In this document: piece after piece, positions 1-8,152 of the stretch
How the letters are laid out: every line of letters starts with the position of its first letter
Numbering within the stretch: the first letter of the stretch is position 1
Notes under the pieces: model-generated
Told to the model about the DNA's origin: nothing
Database searches by the model: none
Seen by the model: the letters and a program-made list of their open reading frames with translations, nothing else
Source of the DNA: Pseudobdellovibrionaceae bacterium
GTDB taxonomy: Bacteria; Bdellovibrionota; Bdellovibrionia; Bdellovibrionales; Bdellovibrionaceae
DNA length: 64,000 nucleotides
Direction of reading: 5' to 3'
Assembly: GCA_022843825.1 (NCBI GenBank)
Contig: JALHMX010000003.1
Span: 1 to 64,000 of the forward strand
Position numbers and translations under genes: made by a program

Positions 1-2
1 TT

Positions 3-746
3 CAGTCCCTTCCCGATGACGCAGGACCGACCTCTCTTTATAATTTATTTCAAGAACTCAAAATAGCCTGGCCAAAAAGTTTGCCTGCAGATATCTCTGT
101 GTATGAATTTTGCCGAACAGTTCGCATTTCACCGTTACCAAAAGCGGCACAAAGTGCTTTATATTATTTCTACACGGATAAATATCCGCTTGAAATTCTG
201 CCCTTTGAACCCGAACCCTTAGAGCTTTTAAAATTACAAATTAAAGGAAAAAGAGTTCTTACTTTTGAAGCGAACTATAGTTTATGGCCGACCTTAAAAT
301 ATGGAGAAAGAGATGTTCTTAGTTTTTGGTTGCATGATCTTATACATGCCGAACACTTTCTTTCAGATTCAAAAAAACTACGCGGTCAAATCGGCTTTTA
401 TTTTTTTGTTTATGAAATAATGAATCAAAAGTTACTTGAACCCTTGCTGGTAAGTCATGAATTTTATAAAGACTTCTCGTATTTGATTTCGGACATGAAT
501 TCCCATCCTGTGCACCTGATCAAAACTTTGAAAGCCCTTATTTGCATATACAATCAAATTCACGAAACTACAGATAATGCTGAAAATATAGTATGGAAGC
601 GCATTATGCAGTTGCCTATTTTAAGCTCAAATAGCGAAATGCAGCAAATTTTTGAGAAGCTAAATACCAGTAATTTCACAGATATACATGCTATAAAATT
701 AACCGATTTTTTTCAGCAGGACCTGTACCATTTAACATTATCATAA
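3..746 (+). CDS. Hypothetical protein, 5' end outside window
   Basis: The reading frame is already open at base 3 and has no stop before 746, so this is the C-terminal part (at least 247 residues) of a gene that begins upstream; the TTG at 81 is only an internal codon. I do not recognise the family. The visible part is soluble, with many aromatic residues and no membrane segment. A cluster HDLIHAEHF near the middle resembles a histidine/acid metal-binding helix, but that is only a resemblance. It is followed by about 230 bases with a possible 46-residue ORF and then a tRNA gene on the same strand. Confidence 0.6.
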   Translation, partial: QSLPDDAGPTSLYNLFQELKIAWPKSLPADISVYEFCRTVRISPLPKAAQSALYYFYTDKYPLEILPFEPEPLELLKLQIKGKRVLTFEANYSLWPTLKYGERDVLSFWLHDLIHAEHFLSDSKKLRGQIGFYFFVYEIMNQKLLEPLLVSHEFYKDFSYLISDMNSHPVHLIKTLKALICIYNQIHETTDNAENIVWKRIMQLPILSSNSEMQQIFEKLNTSNFTDIHAIKLTDFFQQDLYHLTLS

Positions 747-774
747 TACACCGCAACTTCGGTATATTGTCCTC

Positions 775-915
775 ATGGAAACGCAAACTTTTACATCAAC
801 TAACATGTCGACCAAAAGCAAAGACACCCACCCATCAAGTGGCTCTACGGCCAGCTCTGAAATCACGACTAAAAAACTGAGCCGGAGAAAACACAAAGTT
901 CTTAAAGGCTGGTAG
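775..915 (+). CDS. Small hydrophilic ORF, 46 residues, possibly leaderless
   Basis: ATG at 775 opens a 46-codon frame that is Ser/Thr-rich at the N-terminus and basic at the end (LSRRKHKVLKGW). There is no Shine-Dalgarno sequence. However, a -10-like TATATT (763-768) lies exactly six bases before the ATG, the same geometry seen at three other genes in this window, so a leaderless mRNA is plausible. The -35 region is poor. I know of no family for it. It could be chance coding in the gap before the tRNA gene. Confidence 0.3.
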   Translation: METQTFTSTNMSTKSKDTHPSSGSTASSEITTKKLSRRKHKVLKGW

Positions 916-977
916 TTCGTTTTTGACTTTTAACCCTGCTGCATTTAAAAAAGTAGTTCGTCATTTTTTCAGGCCGT

Positions 978-1054
<77 letters not shown>

Positions 1055-1075
1055 AATTTTTCAAGAATGAAAAAC

Positions 1076-2353
1076 TCATTCGCCTTTTAGTTTGCGTTCA
1101 ACACTTAATTGAACGCTGGTACCGTTTAAAATATCGAATGATTTTTCTTCAAATTCTGCATTCCAAATCGAGTCCATTTTCCCAGTCATTAAAATTTCAA
1201 TAACTGCTGATGGCGCATGACCTAATTGTTTAAATAAAACAAAAACTCTCTCTTGCGAGTTTTTTTGATTTTCAAAGTGATAGTAGGCTTGCGCTGCCGA
1301 GGTCGCAGGATCATCCTCTCCTTGTAAATAGACAATTTTTTCACGCAAAGAAACTTTTGCAGAGTCATAGGGTCTATCTGTCTTAAATCCATCACATGAT
1401 TTATCATTTTTCCCATTAACGGTGGATCTTACAATTAGTTTTCCATTTTCAAAAATGAGCTCTTGCCCGTCTGGATTGCTTAATTCTCTGCACCAAATCT
1501 GCGACCATAAGTTAAGATACATTTGCCCTTCATTGCTCAAAGAATCTTCGTTTGGACTGGGAGTGTAGTAGTCGGCTTTAAATTTGCTAAAATCTTGTTG
1601 AAGTAGATCCAGTGGTGTGTCCAAAACATGACCCACACTTCCCCACGCTCCAAACAATAAATAACCATTCAAAAACGATGCAAACATAGATGAATCTAAA
1701 TTATTCGATACTACTGCCAAAGTTACACTCTTTCTAAAATTATCACCGCCTTTTCGGGATACATATCGCTCCCAAGATGTTGCATACTGATTTAAGTACT
1801 CTTCACCTAAAAAGGCCTTTCCTAGTGTTCCCTCGAGGACCAACGTTTTAAATGGTTTATTGCCAAGACGATTATTCAAATCTGCTGTTGTTGTCGCAAG
1901 TACAGTTCCATAAGAGGCCCCATATAAAATAGTTTGTTCGGGCTGTAACGAAAGGTTTTTGAGGATACTTAAAATATCTCTGGCCATTAAAGAAGTTTGT
2001 AAGTCGCTTTTTTTCAGATTATCACTGAAATTACATCCAACACCTCTGGGGTCTGTTAGTATCAAACCAAACCTAGGTGGCACAGTTTTAGGTTGAGTTA
2101 ATAAGTTATCAATACTTGTCTGCCCAGGACCACCGGGAAGAAAAATCACAGTCGGAAAACCCGGCTCTGCTTTGCGCACTAATCTATATTTATATTCAAA
2201 AGAACGACCTGATTGATCTAAAACAATTTGGTTGGAAAATATACTCGAGTCGGCACAAGAATGACTTCCATCACTAGCCTGTGCTGTATAACAATTTAAC
2301 AATAGGCTTAAAACTGCCCCTATAAACGAATATACGTTACCTCTAAAATACAT
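1076..2353 (-). CDS. Secreted alpha/beta hydrolase, peptidase S33-like
   Basis: A 425-residue protein with an N-terminal signal peptide ending near AQA. Hydrolase-fold landmarks appear in order: the oxyanion segment FLPGGPGQ (about residues 71-78), TDPRGVG, the nucleophile elbow GASYG with Ser147, an acid-bearing loop QGEDDPA and a late LGHAPSA with the likely catalytic His. This order matches prolyl aminopeptidase/TAP-like peptidases, which trim N-terminal residues from peptides; the actual substrate is unknown. The ATG at 2353 is chosen because AGGAG lies six bases before it; an upstream ATG at 2371 has no such site. It lies inside the tRNA-repeat-bracketed segment and starts about 20 bases after the tRNA, in opposite orientation. 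Confidence 0.85.
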   Translation of the reverse strand: MYFRGNVYSFIGAVLSLLLNCYTAQASDGSHSCADSSIFSNQIVLDQSGRSFEYKYRLVRKAEPGFPTVIFLPGGPGQTSIDNLLTQPKTVPPRFGLILTDPRGVGCNFSDNLKKSDLQTSLMARDILSILKNLSLQPEQTILYGASYGTVLATTTADLNNRLGNKPFKTLVLEGTLGKAFLGEEYLNQYATSWERYVSRKGGDNFRKSVTLAVVSNNLDSSMFASFLNGYLLFGAWGSVGHVLDTPLDLLQQDFSKFKADYYTPSPNEDSLSNEGQMYLNLWSQIWCRELSNPDGQELIFENGKLIVRSTVNGKNDKSCDGFKTDRPYDSAKVSLREKIVYLQGEDDPATSAAQAYYHFENQKNSQERVFVLFKQLGHAPSAVIEILMTGKMDSIWNAEFEEKSFDILNGTSVQLSVERKLKGE

Positions 2354-2477
2354 TTTAACTCCTATATACATTGAAGCAAAATGTGGAGCAGCGTTTCGAA
2401 CTAAACGTAAGATATCATTTTAGAACTGATCTCTTTTAGGCTATAGGTATAATCTACACAACTCAGCTTTGTCATGA

Positions 2478-2801
2478 CTAAGATGCTTTTTTGAGTTGGC
2501 TGCTCTTCACCGAAACCGACAATTTTAAATTTTCTTTACTCACTTGATCTTGTAACACCACTTGAACTACCAGCTCAGGCAATAAACCAATTTTTTTGGC
2601 AATACCCACCGCTCGACGAATACTCGGAGGCTTACGACTGCTTTCTAAGTCATTGAGGCTTTGTTTTGAAAGCCCTAACAATTTTGCAAATTGCACCTGA
2701 GTCATTTCTTCACCCAGCCGGTGAGCTTTAAGTAGACCACCAAAAGTTAAAGGACCAAATTCTTTTTCAATCTCTTTAGTTCCAATTTTTTTAGTATTCA
2801 T
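2478..2801 (-). CDS. HigA-like antitoxin, XRE helix-turn-helix
   Basis: A 107-residue protein with a Cro/C1-type helix-turn-helix at about residues 25-75, including the recognition-helix region LLGLSKQSLNDLE. Its start overlaps the end of the upstream toxin gene by 11 bases, the toxin-first order typical of higBA loci. In that family the antitoxin binds and neutralises the toxin and represses the shared promoter. A basic, Ser-rich C-terminal tail follows the HTH. Family-level assignment is good; the exact subtype is inferred. Confidence 0.8.
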   Translation of the reverse strand: MNTKKIGTKEIEKEFGPLTFGGLLKAHRLGEEMTQVQFAKLLGLSKQSLNDLESSRKPPSIRRAVGIAKKIGLLPELVVQVVLQDQVSKENLKLSVSVKSSQLKKAS

Positions 2802-3066
2802 GCTTATTTACCTCTTCAATAATAATTAAGTTGATGGTGCCGTCGTGCTCTTCTGTATATATCGCGCGGTAGGCCTTGTTTAAACGTATTGATCTCTGCC
2901 CCTGACGATCTCCCTTTAAGGGTTCATCATGATAACCAGGAAGTTTTCGAATCTCACGAAGCCCCTTAAGTTCCACTGATTGAGCCCAAGCTAAAAGCTT
3001 AGTAACTACATGCTGTGGTAATTTCTTTAAGCTTTTGTGGACTTTATCAAAGATCACTTTATCCAT
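2791..3066 (-). CDS. HigB/RelE-fold toxin
   Basis: A 91-residue protein resembling HigB-type ribosome-dependent mRNA interferases. The segments GLREIRKLPGYHDEPLKGD, QRSIRLNKAYRAIY and NLIIIEEVNKHEY correspond to the core strands of the RelE fold and include the basic and aromatic residues expected at the RNA-cleaving surface. It is the first gene of the pair and overlaps the antitoxin gene by 11 bases, so the two are translationally linked. A GGAG lies 12 bases before the ATG, rather far. Its position within the tRNA-end repeats fits a maintenance role for an integrated segment, which is inference. Confidence 0.8.
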   Translation of the reverse strand: MDKVIFDKVHKSLKKLPQHVVTKLLAWAQSVELKGLREIRKLPGYHDEPLKGDRQGQRSIRLNKAYRAIYTEEHDGTINLIIIEEVNKHEY

Positions 3067-3241
3067 GCTTTATAAGTACTCCAAATCGACGTACTTTGCA
3101 AGAAAATACTTAGTTTACCTCTAGATGAGCTCCTCGATAGAATAGAGCGGAATCACTTAAGTATACGATATTTCTTGTATTTTTTAGTTTACTTTTCGTT
3201 GATTTTTCGATACGTTGCCGTTTGGGTGCCTGGTTTAATAA

Positions 3242-3264
3242 CGCCTCTCACTACCAAATTTTTC
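3242..3264. repeat. Direct repeat copy 2 of tRNA-Met 3' end
   Basis: An exact 23-base copy of 1040-1062, including the last tRNA bases, CCA and AAATTTTTC. The bases to its left do not form a tRNA, so this is a detached copy rather than a second gene. It ends one base before the stop codon of the minus-strand ORF 3265-3549. Confidence 0.7.
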
Positions 3265-3549
3265 TTATTTGAATATTAGTAATTTATTCCTTACTTCGTT
3301 GGTAATTTCTAATTTATCATGAGAAGTCAGCGTACTCTCTGAAGGTTCGTGAGACTTGGGTTTTTTTATTTTTACGGCATCTTCTAAGTAGGCCATGAGG
3401 ATTTCTTTAAAGGCATCTGTGTCGCCAACTTTAATTGCTTCTAATAACGATTTCCCTAAATCATCTTCTTCATTTAGAAACTGACTTTGAACCTTAATTC
3501 TATGAGCTGATAAGGCCGCTTGTTTTTTTGATCTCTTTTTCTTTTTCAT
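3265..3549 (-). CDS. Small Lys-rich protein, possibly truncated antitoxin-like regulator
   Basis: A 94-residue ORF with a very basic start (MKKKKRSKKQ) followed by an acidic helical segment DDLGKSLLEAIKVGDTDAF and a Lys/Ser-rich tail. The middle resembles the N-terminal helical part of small XRE antitoxins whose helix-turn-helix follows, but no HTH is present here. Its stop codon directly abuts the second tRNA-end repeat, so a longer gene may have been cut at the integration boundary. No clear ribosome binding site is visible. Function is not assigned. Confidence 0.5.
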   Translation of the reverse strand: MKKKKRSKKQAALSAHRIKVQSQFLNEEDDLGKSLLEAIKVGDTDAFKEILMAYLEDAVKIKKPKSHEPSESTLTSHDKLEITNEVRNKLLIFK

Positions 3550-3770
3550 ATGTTTATGTACAGCAAGTCAGTGACCAATTCTAATCGATTTAATCCTGTT
3601 TAAAACCCCAAAATCTGAGGATAAAATATTCGCTTTTCACTTCACAGCTTAACGTGACTTACTATACTTTAAAGATTATAGTAGGTTATCGTCTGCTTTT
3701 GCTTAACTGTTAGAAAATGCTACAGTGTTAACTCGTTCAACAGTAAAACCATCTCATTCAGAAACACTAT

Positions 3771-4202
3771 TTATCGAATCTTTGCATCTCTACTAAAAAT
3801 TCTAAGCATTTTTTCAAGAGGTTTTGCACTTGATATAACTTGGCCTTCACGAGCTAATTCAAAAAGCTCTAGCATGGATTGGGCGGAGGGCTGAGTTTCT
3901 TTAAATTCTTCAATATAGCCCATACTCCACTTGTCCATGATCCGATTTTCTATTGAAGCTTTTCCCTGCAAGGTAATGCGATGATGTCTTTTATCCATCG
4001 AGATCTTATTATAAAGTTGCAAGACAGCATCCTCAGGACCTTCTAAGAGTTGCAAAAAATAATTGCCCCTAACCATTAGGAAGCCAGTAATGTTATTTTG
4101 TGAATTGAAAGTCTGGGCGACATTTAAAATAGCATCAATCATTTCGCCGTCGACGGGCTGACGTGATTGGCTGGTATAAACAAGAAGTATAAGTGGTTGC
4201 AT
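3771..4202 (-). CDS. BLUF-domain blue-light sensor protein
   Basis: A 143-residue single-domain protein. BLUF domains bind FAD and signal by rearranging a Tyr-Gln hydrogen-bond network. All key positions are present at the spacing known from AppA: Tyr9, Asn33 (flavin contact), Gln51, Trp92 and Met94, together with the landmarks NITGFL, LEGP and DKRHH. No output domain is fused, so the signal must pass to a partner. The gene stops 3' of, and starts only three bases from, the end of an AI-2E-type permease gene transcribed in the same direction, and GAAGG before its ATG lies within the end of that gene, suggesting co-translation. Confidence 0.9.
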   Translation of the reverse strand: MQPLILLVYTSQSRQPVDGEMIDAILNVAQTFNSQNNITGFLMVRGNYFLQLLEGPEDAVLQLYNKISMDKRHHRITLQGKASIENRIMDKWSMGYIEEFKETQPSAQSMLELFELAREGQVISSAKPLEKMLRIFSRDAKIR

Positions 4203-4205
4203 TGG

Positions 4206-5159
4206 CTAACCTTCAATCGCGGGAAGATACAACTCGCGGTAAAGGCAAATCATAACGGCCACAAGCGGCGGCGCTACGAATACACCAAGTAAACCAAACC
4301 AGAAGCCGAAAAAAAGCATAACAATAATCAACAAAGCCTCTGGAATTTCCGCTTTCCCCTTCATCACCATGGGAAGGACCACGTTTCCCTCAATTTGCTG
4401 AGTCACCAAAAAGACCACAATCACCCACGGCACTTGGCTAGGGTCCGTGGCTAAGGTAATAAGACTTACGACGACGACCACGATCATCACACCGACATAG
4501 GGAATAATTCCTAAGATCGCTGTCAACAAACCAAAAAGTGCCCAGTATTGAACACCGACGATCCACAATCCAATCGTCGTGATCAGTCCAACGATAAGCA
4601 TACTTATAAGTTGTGCTTTGAACCAAACACGAACGACGTGGGAACACTTAACTAAAAGCTTCGAGGCGCGCTGACGAAGTTTCGGTGGAAACGCCCTGAC
4701 CGCCCCATTGAAGTAATAATCCCCGTCCACGGCCAAATATATACCAATAATTAACGCAAATATGGCTCCGCCGACAGCGACGACACTGGCCTGAGCGCCT
4801 TTTAAAATAAATTGAAATGCATTTTGAAGGGTGGCGGCAAAATCAAAATCTTTTATTTGCTCCAGCATCCATGGAAATCGATCAAACAGTCTTTCCAATG
4901 TGCCGCGAAGTTGGGTTGAATATTCCGGTAAACCCGCGATCAAAGCATTCGCCTGGTCTACGATAATCCAGCCAAAGAAAGCCAGTATGGTCAGAGTTAA
5001 AATAGCTACGCCTAAAATAAATAGAAGCGCTCCGTACCCTCTTTTGAGTTTCAACTTTTTATGAATTAAATCTAAAAGCGGCGACAACAACACGCCGATG
5101 CCAATTCCTATCAGGGCCGCGATCACCACCAGGCTTGACATGTAAAGCACGACCAACAA
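4206..5159 (-). CDS. AI-2E family (PerM-like) membrane transporter
   Basis: About seven membrane segments, a soluble loop at roughly residues 70-130, and the C-terminal LGVFVAPPLVAVM typical of the AI-2E/PerM (UPF0118) family. Members export quorum signals or drive cation exchange; the substrate here is unknown. The TTG at 5159 is the first conventional start, but it falls inside the first membrane helix. The frame stays open for 20 more codons, and a GGAG sits six bases before an ATT codon at 5210, so the true protein may begin there with a rare start. The BLUF gene follows three bases after the stop, an arrangement suggesting an operon. Confidence 0.85.
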   Translation of the reverse strand: MLVVLYMSSLVVIAALIGIGIGVLLSPLLDLIHKKLKLKRGYGALLFILGVAILTLTILAFFGWIIVDQANALIAGLPEYSTQLRGTLERLFDRFPWMLEQIKDFDFAATLQNAFQFILKGAQASVVAVGGAIFALIIGIYLAVDGDYYFNGAVRAFPPKLRQRASKLLVKCSHVVRVWFKAQLISMLIVGLITTIGLWIVGVQYWALFGLLTAILGIIPYVGVMIVVVVVSLITLATDPSQVPWVIVVFLVTQQIEGNVVLPMVMKGKAEIPEALLIIVMLFFGFWFGLLGVFVAPPLVAVMICLYRELYLPAIEG

Positions 5160-5299
5160 AACAATTAAAAACAGGAACTTGTAAAGTGGGTGTATTTGTG
5201 AAGTGGTAATTGAATTCTCCGGGTATGTTTAGATTCAAGATATAATACCCAGATTTTATAGAGAAGCAAGCGCCATAGGGAAGTGTACCTAAAATGGAC

Positions 5300-5536
5300 T
5301 TATCTTAATGATCTTCGATAACCGGCCACGCTGGCTTCTGATTCAGACTTGAAGCACACGCGATGGTCTTCATATTTTTTAGTGTGCATCTGGTCATAAA
5401 ACTGACCGCCTGGGGCATGGTATATTAAGGTATTCGCATTTCCTACAACTGAGCATCCATTCGAACTAAAGTCGATGGCCTTCACCAGGGATGCCACTAA
5501 AATTACTCCTAAAAACGTTAAGCCAAATCTTTTCAT
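5300..5536 (-). CDS. Small secreted sunset-domain-like protein
   Basis: A 78-residue protein with a signal peptide (cleavage near VKA) and a mature part of about 58 residues. The motifs VGNANTLIYHAPGG, an aromatic/Met segment FYDQMH, a Cys in HRVCFKSE and the end AGYRRSL match the short zinc-ribbon-like sunset module found next to nucleases and ComEC-type proteins. Two cysteines remain after cleavage. AAGGA lies upstream of the ATG. The role is unknown; export to the periplasm is inferred. A tandem 9-base repeat lies about 70 bases upstream. Confidence 0.7.
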   Translation of the reverse strand: MKRFGLTFLGVILVASLVKAIDFSSNGCSVVGNANTLIYHAPGGQFYDQMHTKKYEDHRVCFKSESEASVAGYRRSLR

Positions 5537-5604
5537 TTTAAAAATCCTTCTTTTTGTTAAACACTTATCCTATATGCTCTACTTTCGGCTAGATTGAGGA
5601 AAAA

Positions 5605-5622
5605 CTGTATACCTTGTATACC
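5605..5622. promoter_or_regulatory. Tandem 9-base repeat upstream of secreted small gene
   Basis: CTGTATACC is directly followed by TTGTATACC, about 70 bases upstream of the start at 5536. Tandem head-to-tail boxes can be operator half-sites, but nothing else here identifies a regulator. Confidence 0.25.
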
Positions 5623-5760
5623 AAAAAACTTAAATAGTTTTTTCTATTTTGGAAATGTGTTGAAAAGTGTAAATCTTATAGACTGAAAAATGAAGATTCT
5701 CAAAATGAGATTTTTTCATAGACATTAATATTAAGGTGGAATGCACATTTTTAGAATTAA

Positions 5761-8073
5761 TTATTTAATGGCAATACTATGTTGATCACCAGCGGCGACC
5801 TCAGCCCACGAGGTCCCAACCTGCACCGGTGAAGAACGGTTTGTGGTGCTATTGTTACCCATCTGACCTGAGCTATTACGACCCCAAGTCCATAAGGTGC
5901 CATTTGATTTTATAGCCAGACTATGCGACCCGCCCGCATAAGGAGTGGACCAATTATTTAATAATCCAACCTGCACCGGTGAAGAACGGTTTGTGGTGCT
6001 ATTATCACCCAGTTGTCCGTTGTTATTATAACCCCAGGTCCAAAGTGTTCCATCGGTTTTAGTAGCCAGTGTATGATTGTTTCCGGCAGCTACTTTTGAC
6101 CACGTCGTTAAAGCACCAATTGCCTTTGGTGTCTTAACGGCAACCTGCGTTCCATCACCAACTTCTCCATATAAATTACGGCCCCAGGCCCAAAGTGTTC
6201 CATCGGTTTTAGTGGCAACTGAATGATCACTACCCGCACCTATGTCTGCCCAATTTGTGGATGCATCAATTTGAATCGGTGAGCTTTTACCGGCTGATGA
6301 GATTGAATTATTTCCCAGCTGACCATTGTCATTTGAACCCCAAGCCCAAAGTGAGCCTCCGGTTTTAACAGCGACCGCGTGGTTTCCTAATGCGCTGTTC
6401 GCCACTAAACTGAAATCGCTGTGTGATCCCAACTGTACAGGGGATGAACGATTAGGACCATTTTCTCCTAATTGAACAACCGTGTTTGCACCCCAAGTCC
6501 ATAAAGTACCATCCGTTTTGATTGCCATACTACAGTGTTGACCTGCAGCCACGTTAGACCACGTGGTTAAAGCTCCGATCTGCACCGGAGACGATTTATT
6601 CACAGAAGTGCCATCCCCTAGTTGACCACTGGCATTTCCACCCCAAACCCATAAGGTGCCATCGGATTTTACGGCCATACTATGTGATGCTCCTGCAGAG
6701 ACTTTTAACCATGTGGTTAAAGCTCCGATCTGCACCGGAGACGATTTATTAACAGAAGTACCATCCCCTAGTTGACCGCTGGCATTGTCACCCCACGCCC
6801 ACAAGGTGCCATCGGTTTTAACTGAGAGCACGTGAGCACTTCCCGCAGAAATAGATCCCCAGTTGGTTAAGGCCCCCACCTGAGTGGGGGTTGAAACTAC
6901 GCTGGTATTTCCATTTCCTACTTGTCCCAGACCATTATGTCCCCAGCCCCAAAGCGTTCCATCAGTTTTTAATGCTACTCCCCCCGCACCATAGCACGAA
7001 ACCACCGACCAATCGGTAGCTACCCCAATCTGAGTAGGCGTGTTAAATGCCCCAGCAGGCCTTCCCAATTGATTCATATTAAACTGACTCATTCCCCAAC
7101 CCCAAAGGGTTCCATCGCTTTTAGTCGCCATAGTGTGCAAAGAGCCGGCTGAAATTGTACTCCAGGTGGTTAGAGCACCAACTTGGACAGGGGAAAGGTC
7201 TACATACTCTGAAAAGGTTCCGATTCCTAAGTAGCCATTGCCGTTACTGCCCCATGCCCATAAGGTTCCATCAGTTTTAATGGCGTGGGTCCAGTTGGGT
7301 CCCGCTGAAACTTTAGACCAATTAGTTAGGGCTCCGATTTGCTGATAGGCAGTATCGATTACGCCCAGTTGCCAAAAATCATTTCGCCCCCAACCCCAGA
7401 GTGTTCCATCAGTTTTAATCGCTAAAGTATGATACCCTCCTGCAACCACCTTTGACCAATTAGTTAAAGCTCCGATTTGTACCGGCGATGAGCGTTGTGT
7501 GTTTGAGGTATCACCAACCTGTCCATAAAAATTATTGCCCCAGCCCCAAAGCGTCCCGTCAGTTTTGATAGCTAAAGTGTGATAGTGTCCCGCTCCTACT
7601 TTTGACCAATTAGTTAAAGCACCGATTTGTACCGGTGAAGACCGATTTGTCAGGCTGTTGTCACCTAGCTGGCCATTATTATTGGCCCCCCATGCCCATA
7701 AGGTGCTGTCAGTTTTAGTTGTCACCGTATGGTTATAGCCAGCAGTCACTTTAGCCCATATTACACCCGTACCTATGCTGGAAGGTGTCGATCGACTTGT
7801 CAGATCGCCTAGTCCCAGCTGCCCAGTTGTATTTAGTCCAAAGCCAAATATATTGGCCTGCGGAGTTTTTTTTCTCCAGGCGGCATGGGGAATCATTTGG
7901 GCTAAAACATTTTTAGACGCTAACATTAAGCCTGCCGCTATAGAAATTTTATTCCACAGTCTTAAACCAGCATAGGTGCCCGTTAGTTCCAACGGATATT
8001 TAAGGAAATCTCGTCTTGAAATACTACTTTTAGCTTCAGCACAAGAAAGCAGTTTAATATTTTTATCTGGCAT
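5761..8073 (-). CDS. Tat-exported RCC1-repeat beta-propeller protein
   Basis: A 770-residue protein with a twin-arginine signal: SRRDFLK at residues 19-25, a hydrophobic stretch and a likely cleavage after VLA near residue 58. The rest is 14 copies of an RCC1 repeat of about 50 residues, each with the core TDGTLWxWGxNxxGQLGD and the linker SSPVQIGALTNWSKV. RCC1 propellers have seven blades, so 14 repeats would fit two propellers, and Tat export implies folding in the cytoplasm first. The ligand is unknown. It is the last gene of a minus-strand group with a glycosyltransferase-like gene and a giant fibre gene. It has its own promoter that puts the transcript start at the ATG (see 8080). Confidence 0.85.
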   Translation of the reverse strand: MPDKNIKLLSCAEAKSSISRRDFLKYPLELTGTYAGLRLWNKISIAAGLMLASKNVLAQMIPHAAWRKKTPQANIFGFGLNTTGQLGLGDLTSRSTPSSIGTGVIWAKVTAGYNHTVTTKTDSTLWAWGANNNGQLGDNSLTNRSSPVQIGALTNWSKVGAGHYHTLAIKTDGTLWGWGNNFYGQVGDTSNTQRSSPVQIGALTNWSKVVAGGYHTLAIKTDGTLWGWGRNDFWQLGVIDTAYQQIGALTNWSKVSAGPNWTHAIKTDGTLWAWGSNGNGYLGIGTFSEYVDLSPVQVGALTTWSTISAGSLHTMATKSDGTLWGWGMSQFNMNQLGRPAGAFNTPTQIGVATDWSVVSCYGAGGVALKTDGTLWGWGHNGLGQVGNGNTSVVSTPTQVGALTNWGSISAGSAHVLSVKTDGTLWAWGDNASGQLGDGTSVNKSSPVQIGALTTWLKVSAGASHSMAVKSDGTLWVWGGNASGQLGDGTSVNKSSPVQIGALTTWSNVAAGQHCSMAIKTDGTLWTWGANTVVQLGENGPNRSSPVQLGSHSDFSLVANSALGNHAVAVKTGGSLWAWGSNDNGQLGNNSISSAGKSSPIQIDASTNWADIGAGSDHSVATKTDGTLWAWGRNLYGEVGDGTQVAVKTPKAIGALTTWSKVAAGNNHTLATKTDGTLWTWGYNNNGQLGDNSTTNRSSPVQVGLLNNWSTPYAGGSHSLAIKSNGTLWTWGRNSSGQMGNNSTTNRSSPVQVGTSWAEVAAGDQHSIAIK

Positions 8074-8079
8074 AAAAAT

Positions 8080-8107
8080 ATGTTAGCGAATTACTCCTTA
8101 ACTGCAA
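8080..8107 (-). promoter_or_regulatory. Promoter of RCC1 gene, leaderless geometry
   Basis: Read on the minus strand: -35 TTGCAG (8107-8102), a 16-base spacer, -10 TAACAT (8085-8080), then exactly six bases to the ATG at 8073. Transcription starting at the usual distance would begin at or next to the A of ATG, giving a leaderless mRNA. An AAGGAG lies in the spacer, too far from the ATG to act as a ribosome binding site. Confidence 0.55.
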
Positions 8108-8152
8108 GAAATTAATGGTCTGACGATGGTCGGGTTATTTCTTCAAACGAAA

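Noticed and set aside
3190-3264. A second tRNA gene ending at 3256
   Set aside because: Only the last bases and the CCA match; there is no D arm, anticodon arm or acceptor strand upstream. It is a detached repeat copy.
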